Origin: Sulfurovum sp. | GTDB lineage: Bacteria > Campylobacterota > Campylobacteria > Campylobacterales > Sulfurovaceae | Length of the DNA: 9,407 nucleotides | Direction of reading: 5' to 3' | NCBI GenBank assembly: GCA_026984165.1 | Contig: JALSSQ010000219.1 | Span: 1 to 9,407 of the forward strand | In this document: piece by piece, positions 1 to 4,726 of the stretch | How positions within the stretch are numbered: the stretch's first letter is position 1 | Layout of the letters: each line of letters begins with the position of its first letter | The notes under the pieces: model-generated | Seen by the model: only the letters and a program-made list of their open reading frames with translations | Told to the model about the DNA's origin: nothing | Database searches by the model: none | Translations under genes and position numbers: made by a program

Positions 1-4
1 ACCA

Positions 5-1000
5 TTGCATGTAAAATTATCTCAAATTGAAGATATAGCAGTGAAATTGACTGAAGACCAATATAAATATTTGGATATCGTAACGGCAAATAGTAGAGTC
101 CTATGTTCAGGTGGTGCGGGAACAGGAAAGACTTTTTTGGCAGCAGAATTAGCTAGAAGAATGGCTAGAGAAGATAAAAATATTGCTTTGGTGTGTAAGT
201 CTAATTGGTTAAGGAGATATCTTGAAACAAGAATCCAAAATGAATTTGTAATATTATCTACAATTGATAGTATTAAAGTTGATATGAGACGTTCAGGAAT
301 AGACTTGTACGATATATTGATAGTAGATGAGGGACAGGATCTTTTTGATTTTGAGGATATTGAAGTACTTGATGGAATTATTGATGGCGGATTAGAGAAG
401 GGTGAATGGTATATATTCCATGACGTTAACAACCAAGCGGGATTGTTTATTGATACAAAAACAGAAATATTGGAACTACTTGAAAGTTACACCCCTGCAA
501 AAATTCCACTAGTAACAAACTGTAGAAACAGTGAACCAATATTGAAAAAAGTGCAAGATAGTTTGCATTTAGATATGGGGAATAAGGGCACGGGAATGGG
601 TCCAAAAGTGCACGAGTCGTTTGATACAGAGAATAATGGAAGTGTATTAAAAGAGGAGATTAATAATATACTTAAAGGTGGAGTGGCACCAGGCTCTATA
701 ACAATATTGTCTCCCCGTAGCTATGAAGAATCAAGTATCTCATTGTTACCTGAAAAAATGAAAAAAAATATAGTTAAATTAGATGATTACTCTGTCCGCT
801 CTTTTCCGATACCCGAAATAAGTTTTTCTGAAATTAAAAACTTTAAAGGCTTAGAGAATGAAGTAATTATTGTGATTGATTTGGTAAAACCAGAGAATTT
901 AGAAAAAAATGATAAGGTTGAGCATTATGTTGCTATGAGTAGGGCTAGGGCATTGTTGTCGGTTGTATGGATTGATAAAAAATTGATACAACGTTTATGA
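5..1000 (+). CDS. SF1 (UvrD-like) helicase/ATPase, C-terminal part; probably 5'-truncated NERD-helicase
   Basis: A superfamily I helicase-type ATPase that should bind ATP and probably act on DNA or RNA. Numbering from the TTG at 5, a Walker A loop GGAGTGKT lies at residues 36-43 and a Walker B box ILIVDEGQD at about 104-112. The NCRNS segment near 173, the FKGLENEV segment near 279 (motif V-like) and YVAMSRAR near 308 (motif VI-like) complete the set expected of UvrD_C-type enzymes. The segment just before the Walker A loop (LTEDQ..LD....RVLCSGGAGTGKT) is the form seen in proteins that carry an N-terminal NERD nuclease-related domain. The frame is open to the window edge, the TTG has no Shine-Dalgarno before it, and the protein is short for the family, so I think the true start and a NERD domain lie upstream. 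A free-standing DUF2075-like ATPase is the alternative. Family confidence is good; biological role is unknown. Confidence 0.75.
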   Translation: MHVKLSQIEDIAVKLTEDQYKYLDIVTANSRVLCSGGAGTGKTFLAAELARRMAREDKNIALVCKSNWLRRYLETRIQNEFVILSTIDSIKVDMRRSGIDLYDILIVDEGQDLFDFEDIEVLDGIIDGGLEKGEWYIFHDVNNQAGLFIDTKTEILELLESYTPAKIPLVTNCRNSEPILKKVQDSLHLDMGNKGTGMGPKVHESFDTENNGSVLKEEINNILKGGVAPGSITILSPRSYEESSISLLPEKMKKNIVKLDDYSVRSFPIPEISFSEIKNFKGLENEVIIVIDLVKPENLEKNDKVEHYVAMSRARALLSVVWIDKKLIQRL

Positions 1001-1187
1001 TATTAACCTCCCCTAAACGGTGGAAATGAACGATATATCGACTGGCTGCAAATCAAGAATATGAAAATATACTTTTTAATTTTACCTTAGCAAGAGTTTC
1101 TTTGGAAAGTATTGAAACATGGAATACTGTATTTTGTAACAGAACGGATTTGAAAAAACTACAAACATTACATCACACTAAAATAAA

Positions 1188-1193
1188 AAGGAG
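1188..1193 (+). promoter_or_regulatory. Shine-Dalgarno AAGGAG for the broken antitoxin-like gene
   Basis: AAGGAG ends five bases before the ATG at 1199. Such a good site supports the view that the short frame behind it was once a translated gene and is not a chance ORF. Confidence 0.6.
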
Positions 1194-1198
1194 ATCAT

Positions 1199-1337
1199 AT
1201 GGAAGCAGAAAAATCAAAAAACAATCTCAAAGAACAAGATGAAAAGATACCCAACGACATCACGCTAGAAGCGATGAGAGATGTAGAGACAGGGGGCAAA
1301 CTATGAAGACATTACCTTAGAAGACCTAGCCAAATAA
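1199..1337 (+). pseudogene. Frameshifted small antitoxin-like gene (RelB/DinJ-type C-terminus)
   Basis: From the ATG at 1199 the frame reads 35 codons and stops at 1304-1306. Its middle, KIPNDITLEAMRDVETG, resembles the conserved region of RelB/DinJ-type antitoxins (IPN..T..AM...E.G). Right after this, a run of five G (1292-1296) breaks the frame. Skipping one G continues the protein as ANYEDITLEDLAK and ends at a TAA at 1335-1337, giving 45 residues with the expected acidic, Leu-rich C-terminus of a toxin-binding antitoxin. The upstream AAGGAG is well placed. No RelE/ParE-type toxin follows, so it is an orphan. It could be a true pseudogene, a sequencing indel, or a functional short peptide. 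At 45 residues even the repaired product lacks most of an N-terminal DNA-binding domain. Confidence 0.55.
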
Positions 1338-1355
1338 TCAAAATTGGATTATTTG
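1331..1355. promoter_or_regulatory. Inverted repeat, candidate operator of the TA module
   Basis: A perfect 9-base inverted repeat, CAAATAATC (1331-1339) and GATTATTTG (1347-1355), separated by seven bases. It lacks a GC-rich stem and a T tract, so it is a poor terminator. Its right half overlaps the -35 box of the promoter for the antitoxin-toxin pair, which is where an autoregulating antitoxin would bind. It also spans the stop codon of the broken upstream antitoxin-like gene. Operator function is inferred. Confidence 0.45.
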
Positions 1356-1372
1356 TGAAAATTTGATATACT
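1344..1372 (+). promoter_or_regulatory. Promoter of the UPF0175/PIN toxin-antitoxin pair
   Basis: TTGGAT (1344-1349) and TATACT (1367-1372) are separated by 17 bases, a good sigma-70-type arrangement. Transcription would begin near 1379, leaving about 24 bases of leader before the ATG at 1403. This also argues against the upstream ATG at 1388, which would have almost no leader. A second small palindrome (ATATAC at 1366-1371, GTATAT at 1377-1382) covers the -10 and start site. Confidence 0.55.
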
Positions 1373-1402
1373 AGAGGTATATTATAAATGAATGGAGTTG
1401 TG

Positions 1403-1705
1403 ATGCCTAATTTACCAACACATGATGCATACATAATGACTATACTCGAAACAAAGTTTCACAATGATAGTGCAAAGTTTTTTAATGCAGTAAAAGACCT
1501 CTTCAAAACAGAAAACAAAGCCCAACAGCAAGAATATAATTTGCTAAAAGCATATCAAGAGGGTGATTTATCTATAGGGCAGGTAGCAAAAATATTAAAT
1601 GTTAGTAAATTTGAAGTGATGGAGTTATTGGAAAAATATAATATACCTTTTATCACAGTAGACGAAGAATATTTGAACCAAGAATTTAACGCCTTTAACG
1701 CATAA
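1403..1705 (+). CDS. UPF0175-family antitoxin
   Basis: A 100-residue protein whose C-terminal half matches the UPF0175 pattern: a short helix ending in YQEGDLSIGQVAKILNVS (51-68), then KFEVMELLEKYNIPF (69-83) and an acidic tail. Residues 57-80 look like a helix-turn-helix, and such proteins are predicted antitoxins of PIN-like toxins. In a type II system it would bind and neutralise the toxin encoded next and repress its own promoter. I chose the ATG at 1403 because GGAG (1394-1397) lies five bases before it; the in-frame ATG at 1388 has no comparable site and would fall close to the predicted transcription start. The toxin gene begins three bases after its stop. The N-terminal 45 residues are not recognised and may be lineage-specific. 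Confidence 0.75.
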   Translation: MPNLPTHDAYIMTILETKFHNDSAKFFNAVKDLFKTENKAQQQEYNLLKAYQEGDLSIGQVAKILNVSKFEVMELLEKYNIPFITVDEEYLNQEFNAFNA

Positions 1706-1708
1706 ACT

Positions 1709-2203
1709 ATGAAAATCATTATTTCCGATACAACAGCACTCATCACCTTTGCAAAATCTGATATTCTCTCTTTGCTCGATAATCTTTTTGAGACAGTCTA
1801 CATCCCAAAAGCTGTACATGATGAATTGATTATCAAAGATGATATTGTAAAATACAGGATTGATAAATTTGATAAAATTTCCATCAAAAAAGTCTCAAAT
1901 AATGCTATTTTAGAAAACATTAAAAAGTTCAAAATAGACAAAGGAGAGACAGAAGCTATCTCGTTAGCTTTAGAACTAGGATTGAAACTTATCATAGATG
2001 AGAAGAAAGGCAGACAAGTAGCCCTTAGCCAAGGAGTGAGTATTGTAGGAGTGTTGGGTATCCTAATTGAAAACTATAGACAAGATTTTATCAGTTTTGA
2101 TGAGGCACATTATTATTTTGAGTTGGTCAAAAAAAATGGTTTTAGAGTGAATGAAAAATTAGAAGACATATTTTATATCAAACTTCAAGAGATTAAAAGT
2201 TGA
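1709..2203 (+). CDS. DUF3368 PIN-like ribonuclease toxin
   Basis: A 164-residue PIN-like protein of the DUF3368 type, expected to be the toxin partner of the preceding UPF0175 protein and probably a metal-dependent ribonuclease. The acidic residues expected for the active site are visible: Asp7 in the SDTTALI segment, Glu39 in IPKAVHDEL, Glu80 and Glu82 in GETEAISLA, and Asp97 in LIIDEKKGR. The later VVG-like segment (SIVGVLGILIENYRQ) and the C-terminal NGFRVNEKLEDIF are also typical of the family. Length is normal and no key residue is missing, so it looks intact. There is no clear Shine-Dalgarno before its ATG. With a three-base gap it is probably translated by coupling to the antitoxin, which keeps toxin below antitoxin. 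RNA target is unknown. Confidence 0.8.
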   Translation: MKIIISDTTALITFAKSDILSLLDNLFETVYIPKAVHDELIIKDDIVKYRIDKFDKISIKKVSNNAILENIKKFKIDKGETEAISLALELGLKLIIDEKKGRQVALSQGVSIVGVLGILIENYRQDFISFDEAHYYFELVKKNGFRVNEKLEDIFYIKLQEIKS

Positions 2204-2230
2204 AAAAACTATTGAGTGAGCCAATTTTTT
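2203..2230 (+). terminator. Weak candidate terminator after the toxin gene
   Basis: A short stem ATTG (2211-2214) and CAAT (2222-2225) with a seven-base loop is followed by a run of T to 2230. An A run at 2203-2208 could pair with the T run around a small bulge. The stem is short and AT-rich, so this is a weak Rho-independent terminator at best. Confidence 0.3.
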
Positions 2231-2247
2231 AAATAGAGACAAAAACA

Positions 2248-2298
2248 ATAGTAATACATTAAGTAGTAGTTTATGAATGGTATAAAATATATTACTAT
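2248..2298. repeat. Widely spaced 9-base inverted repeat
   Basis: ATAGTAATA (2248-2256) and TATTACTAT (2290-2298) are exact reverse complements, 33 bases apart, in the gap between two converging genes. Function is unknown: it could help transcription stop or stabilise the 3' end of the minus-strand gene, or it may be chance in AT-rich DNA. Confidence 0.3.
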
Positions 2299-2304
2299 GA
2301 TAAG

Positions 2305-2922
2305 CTACTTAGCATTCAAATATTTCTTCGCCTCATCAAGAGCAATATAATACCTTAAGTTTTTTATTTTTTTCCCATTCAACCACGAACCAAGAAGGTA
2401 GTAGTCTCTGTAACCTTTTTCATAAGTAGTATATATATTTTCGTTAAATAGAGCTTTTTGATAAATATAGAGCTTATTGTTGTCTATCTTGTAGAGTGCT
2501 TGCATAGGGGGAGTTTTGCCTAAGATAGGTGTGTAAGAAACAGATGAATCGGTAAAAGTAACTTTAAGAAGGAAATTTGCATTTTCCTTTTTTTGTGCAG
2601 GACAAAGATAAAAAACTTTATTTTTTAATGTAGCATAAAAGGCAGTACTCTCTTTTAATAGTTTAGGATTTTTAGATTTTTTTGGAGACTTCTTTGAGCT
2701 ATCTGTTTTAATGGTATCTATAAACGCATCATCAAAAACTTTCCGATAATAAGGTAAAAGGGTAGTCAATAGTGCTTTCTTATGTGTCGGCAATGTACTA
2801 ACTCTATAAAATTTCTTTTCTTTTTTTATAACAATCGTTTTTCTAAGCGTAGGAGAAAGTTTATCTAGCTCATCTTGTAATAAATCACGATGTTCGTTTA
2901 GGGCTATTTTTACTGTATACAA
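2305..2922 (-). CDS. SPOR-like exported protein, signal peptide out of frame with its ATG
   Basis: I do not recognise the full protein. From the TTG at 2922, residues 2-69 (YTVKIALNEHRD..., then KFYRVSTLPTHKKA near 37-50) resemble the SPOR fold, which binds peptidoglycan with stripped stem peptides. A Lys/Ser/Pro-rich linker (72-90) and an unknown C-terminal domain (91-205, with a Tyr-rich YRDYYLLGSWLNGKK segment) follow. The TTG lacks a ribosome binding site and is probably not the start. The frame stays open upstream to 3000 and encodes ASFLILFLYPIITIASP right before residue 1, a clear signal-peptide core. The only ATG there (2975-2973) is one base out of frame; adding one T to the TTT run at 2967-2965 would give MLRFLILFLYPIITIASP joined to the protein. 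The gene is therefore either frameshifted, phase-variable, or affected by a sequencing indel. Envelope role is inferred. Confidence 0.6.
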   Translation of the reverse strand: MYTVKIALNEHRDLLQDELDKLSPTLRKTIVIKKEKKFYRVSTLPTHKKALLTTLLPYYRKVFDDAFIDTIKTDSSKKSPKKSKNPKLLKESTAFYATLKNKVFYLCPAQKKENANFLLKVTFTDSSVSYTPILGKTPPMQALYKIDNNKLYIYQKALFNENIYTTYEKGYRDYYLLGSWLNGKKIKNLRYYIALDEAKKYLNAK

Positions 2923-2999
2923 GGGTGATGCTATGGTTATAATAGGGTATAGAAAGAGAATAAGAAACGAAGCATAGTTAAGAACTCTTTTTTGAATAT

Positions 3000-3028
3000 A
3001 TTATAGTCTAATATTTAGGTTTTGTAAA
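3000..3028 (-). promoter_or_regulatory. Promoter of the SPOR-like gene
   Basis: On the minus strand TTTACA (3028-3023) and TATAAT (3005-3000) are separated by exactly 17 bases, an almost consensus promoter. Transcription would begin near 2993, about 18 bases before the ATG at 2975. This makes the ATT at 2997, the only other candidate initiation codon in the main frame, unlikely because it would lie at or before the transcript start. Confidence 0.65.
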
Positions 3029-3042
3029 TGAAAATCATTAAA
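3024..3042. promoter_or_regulatory. Fur-box-like palindrome over the -35
   Basis: The core AATGAAAATCATT (3027-3039) is a palindrome with 5-base arms. Compared with the classical 19-base Fur consensus, bases 3024-3042 match at 14 positions by eye. It overlaps the -35 of the minus-strand promoter, the usual place for repression. If real, the SPOR-like gene would be turned on when iron is scarce. AT-rich palindromes give false hits, so this is tentative. Confidence 0.35.
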
Positions 3043-3054
3043 ATACTTGTTTGT

Positions 3055-3129
3055 TGGTGACCCCACGGAGACTCGAACTCCGGTAACATGGATGAAAACC
3101 ATGGATCCTAACCGCTAGACGATGGGGCC
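3055..3129 (-). tRNA. tRNA-Glu (anticodon UUC), copy 1
   Basis: A 75-base tRNA on the minus strand including the encoded CCA (3057-3055). The acceptor arms GGCCCCA and TGGGGTC pair across seven bases (one G-T). The anticodon stem CATGG/CCATG closes the loop TTTTCAT with anticodon TTC, which reads Glu codons. The T arm has the standard GTTCGAGTC, and the D arm has AGCGGTTAGGA. It is identical to the copy at 3158-3232 and probably co-transcribed behind it. Confidence 0.97.
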
Positions 3130-3157
3130 AATATGTGTGAAAGTTTACAAGTTTAAA

Positions 3158-3232
3158 TGGTGACCCCACGGAGACTCGAACTCCGGTAACATGGATGAAA
3201 ACCATGGATCCTAACCGCTAGACGATGGGGCC
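3158..3232 (-). tRNA. tRNA-Glu (anticodon UUC), copy 2 (promoter-proximal)
   Basis: Identical in every base to the tRNA at 3055-3129, with the same TTC anticodon and encoded CCA. It is transcribed first, from a TATAAT-type promoter whose -10 lies about 20 bases before its 5' end. The 28-base AT-rich spacer to the next copy has no promoter-like element, so both are probably cut from one precursor. Confidence 0.97.
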
Positions 3233-3252
3233 ATTTACAGCTTGTGGACGGA

Positions 3253-3258
3253 ATTATA
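3253..3258 (-). promoter_or_regulatory. -10 box of the tRNA-Glu operon
   Basis: TATAAT on the minus strand, with a predicted start near 3246, about 14 bases before the first tRNA. There is no good -35 hexamer 16-18 bases upstream, a common state for promoters in Campylobacterota. It faces away from the -10 of the plus-strand operon, 34 bases apart, so the two regions are divergently transcribed. Confidence 0.5.
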
Positions 3259-3270
3259 GTTATTGGGCAC

Positions 3271-3298
3271 TTAAATCACTCTTAAAATAGGGTATAAT
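3271..3298 (+). promoter_or_regulatory. Promoter of the lipoprotein-nfo-lipase-fadL-fadD-nagA operon
   Basis: TATAAT at 3293-3298, preceded by GG and an AT-rich stretch. A weak TTAAAT (3271-3276) is 16 bases upstream. Transcription would begin near 3305, about 20 bases before the first gene. I found no other convincing promoter or terminator from here to the window end, so all six plus-strand genes may share this start. Confidence 0.5.
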
Positions 3299-3325
3299 TT
3301 ATCAAAAAACAAGGAATGAAGAAAG

Positions 3326-3814
3326 ATGCAAGTTAAAAAACTAGCGTTCATATTATATGTATTCATGATGCTGAGTGCCTGTACCAATAAAGTATATACA
3401 AAACAAGAGAGTGCGCTTATAGTATTTAAAACATCTACTTTTAAATATGCTGATTTAGGGTTTATTTATGAAAATGATGAAGAGACAAAGGTTGATATAT
3501 ACAGCAGTGGACAAGCAGTAATGTCGTTAAAACTCTCTTCCGCGTCAGTATGTATGAGTTTCTTGGAGTGTATGAGTAAAAAACAGTTTAATAAGCAAAT
3601 ATTAAACGCAATGTATCCTGAAGATTTTTTAGAGAATGTTTTTAAAGGACAACCAATTTTTCATGGAGAAAATATGTTAAAAACAAGTAACGGCTTTACA
3701 CAGAAACTAAGGAAAACAGATGAATATAATATAAATTATAGTGTTTTAAATAAGCAAATATTATTTCATGATACAATTAATAATATACTCATAAAGATAA
3801 AAAGGTTACACTAA
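3326..3814 (+). CDS. Small putative lipoprotein of unknown function
   Basis: A 162-residue protein with a textbook lipoprotein signal: two lysines (4-5), a hydrophobic core, and the lipobox LSAC with the lipidated Cys at residue 19. It should be anchored in the inner or outer membrane facing the periplasm. The mature part carries a Cys-containing segment CMSFLECMSKKQFNK (about 76-90) and a segment NAMYPEDFLENVFKGQPIF (94-112) that has the look of a conserved motif. I associate this type of protein with conserved Campylobacterota lipoproteins but cannot name it. AAGGAA lies nine bases before the ATG. Its TAA directly abuts the ATG of nfo, so the two are surely co-transcribed, although no functional link with DNA repair is evident. 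Confidence 0.7.
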   Translation: MQVKKLAFILYVFMMLSACTNKVYTKQESALIVFKTSTFKYADLGFIYENDEETKVDIYSSGQAVMSLKLSSASVCMSFLECMSKKQFNKQILNAMYPEDFLENVFKGQPIFHGENMLKTSNGFTQKLRKTDEYNINYSVLNKQILFHDTINNILIKIKRLH

Positions 3815-4708
3815 ATGTCTAAATTTGTAGGGGCACATGTCAGTGTAAGCGGTGGTGTGGATAATGCACCATTGAATGCGATGGCTATAGGAGCAAAAGC
3901 ATTTGCACTTTTTACAAAAAATCAAAGACAGTGGGTAGCAAAACCACTTGAGAGTAAAACGATTGATGCCTTTCATAAAAATTTGGAAACATCAGGAATT
4001 TTACCTAAACACATTTTACCACATGACTCATATCTGATCAACCTCGGGCATCCAGAAGTAGAAAAACTTGAAAAATCAAGAGAAGCCTTTATAGATGAAC
4101 TTGAACGTTGTCGTGTATTGGGTTTAGATAGGCTTAACTTTCACCCCGGTTCGCACTTGGTCAAAATAGCAAAAAAAGATCCAGATTATATAGATAAATT
4201 GATGAAAGCAGAATTAGACTGCTTAGACGTCATCGCAGAATCGATGAACAGAGCCATAGATGCAACCAAAGACTCAAATGTAAAACTTGTTATAGAAAAT
4301 ACAGCAGGTCAAGGCTCTAACCTTGGATATAAGTTTGAACACTTAGCGCATATTATCGACAAGATAGAAGATAAAAGTCGCGTGGGTGTTTGTATAGATA
4401 CCTGTCATATGTTTACCGCAGGATATGACATACGTACGAGAGAAACCTATGATAAAACATGGAACAGTTTTGACAGCATTGTTGGCAATCAATACCTCAT
4501 GGGTATGCATATAAATGACTCCAAACCAAAGCTTGGTTCTCGTGTGGACAGACATCACTCTTTGGGTCAAGGTGAAATAGGTTGGGATGCATTTAAATTT
4601 ATTATGAATGATGCACGCATGGATGACATACCACTTGTCTTGGAAACAATTGATGAGTCAATCTGGGCAGAGGAGATCAAAGAGCTATATGCTTTGATTG
4701 AAAATTAA
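3815..4708 (+). CDS. nfo: Endonuclease IV (AP endonuclease)
   Basis: A 297-residue TIM-barrel enzyme that cuts DNA 5' to abasic sites during base excision repair and can clear blocked 3' ends; cytoplasmic. All nine metal ligands of the trinuclear zinc site line up with the E. coli enzyme: His70 and His110, Glu161 (VIENTAGQG), Asp195 and His198 (CIDTCHMFTAGYD), His232 (MHINDSKPKLGS), Asp245 and His247 (VDRHHSLGQGEIG) and Glu277 (LVLETID). The opening FVGAHVSVSGGV and the early KNQRQW are also characteristic. Length is close to the E. coli protein and no key residue is lost, so it should be active. The ATG follows the TAA of the lipoprotein gene with no gap; AAAGG lies nine bases upstream. A lipase gene begins 18 bases later. 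Confidence 0.97.
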   Translation: MSKFVGAHVSVSGGVDNAPLNAMAIGAKAFALFTKNQRQWVAKPLESKTIDAFHKNLETSGILPKHILPHDSYLINLGHPEVEKLEKSREAFIDELERCRVLGLDRLNFHPGSHLVKIAKKDPDYIDKLMKAELDCLDVIAESMNRAIDATKDSNVKLVIENTAGQGSNLGYKFEHLAHIIDKIEDKSRVGVCIDTCHMFTAGYDIRTRETYDKTWNSFDSIVGNQYLMGMHINDSKPKLGSRVDRHHSLGQGEIGWDAFKFIMNDARMDDIPLVLETIDESIWAEEIKELYALIEN

Positions 4709-4715
4709 AAACATT

Positions 4716-4720
4716 GGAGG
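4716..4720 (+). promoter_or_regulatory. Shine-Dalgarno GGAGG that sets the lipase start
   Basis: GGAGG touches the ATG at 4721, which leaves no spacer. The ATG at 4727 is six bases downstream, the proper distance, and gives a standard MKK signal-peptide beginning. I therefore place the start at 4727. Confidence 0.7.
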
Positions 4721-4726
4721 ATGAAT

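Larger units (their letters stand above)
1001..1387. other. Gene-poor, decayed-looking stretch between helicase and TA module
   Basis: This 387-base stretch holds no intact gene. Three things are visible. A plus-strand frame stays open for 70 codons (1030-1239, stop 1240-1242) without an ATG; this is long for AT-rich noncoding DNA, so it may be a remnant, but I recognise no family in it. A small antitoxin-like gene with a good ribosome binding site follows, broken by a frameshift (1199-1337). A promoter with two overlapping inverted repeats then sits at 1331-1382. The impression is of an accessory region with gene decay. Confidence 0.5.
3055..3233. repeat. 76-base exact tandem repeat made by the two tRNA-Glu genes
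   Basis: Bases 3055-3130 and 3158-3233 are identical, with a period of 103. The repeat is explained by the tRNA genes plus one flanking base; the spacers and outer flanks differ. Such a pair can expand or collapse by recombination, and can be collapsed wrongly in short-read assemblies. Confidence 0.9.

Noticed and set aside
22..432. 136-codon minus-strand frame opposite the helicase
   Set aside because: It lies wholly antisense to the Walker A and B motifs of a clear ATPase and its Ser/Ile-rich translation resembles no family.
1082..1320. TTACCTTAG present twice (1082-1090 and 1312-1320), possible insertion footprint
   Set aside because: Nine bases in AT-rich DNA can recur by chance; there are no inverted ends or transposase remnant between the copies.
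1331..1355. Rho-independent terminator after the broken antitoxin gene
   Set aside because: The stem has almost no GC and no T run follows; its overlap with a -35 box fits an operator better.
1388..1402. Upstream ATG for the antitoxin gene
   Set aside because: It has no well-placed Shine-Dalgarno and lies within about ten bases of the predicted transcription start; the ATG at 1403 has GGAG five bases upstream.
2995..2997. ATT start codon for the SPOR-like gene, by analogy with nagA
   Set aside because: It has no Shine-Dalgarno and sits between the -10 box and the predicted transcription start, so it would not be on the transcript.
3055..3233. Exact direct repeats that could suggest a CRISPR or mobile-element array
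   Set aside because: The repeat unit is fully explained by two tRNA-Glu genes with correct cloverleaf arms and encoded CCA; there are only two units and they are 76 bases long.
3316..3336. ATG at 3316 beginning MKK before the small lipoprotein
   Set aside because: This frame stops after six codons; the ATG at 3326 gives the lipobox protein.
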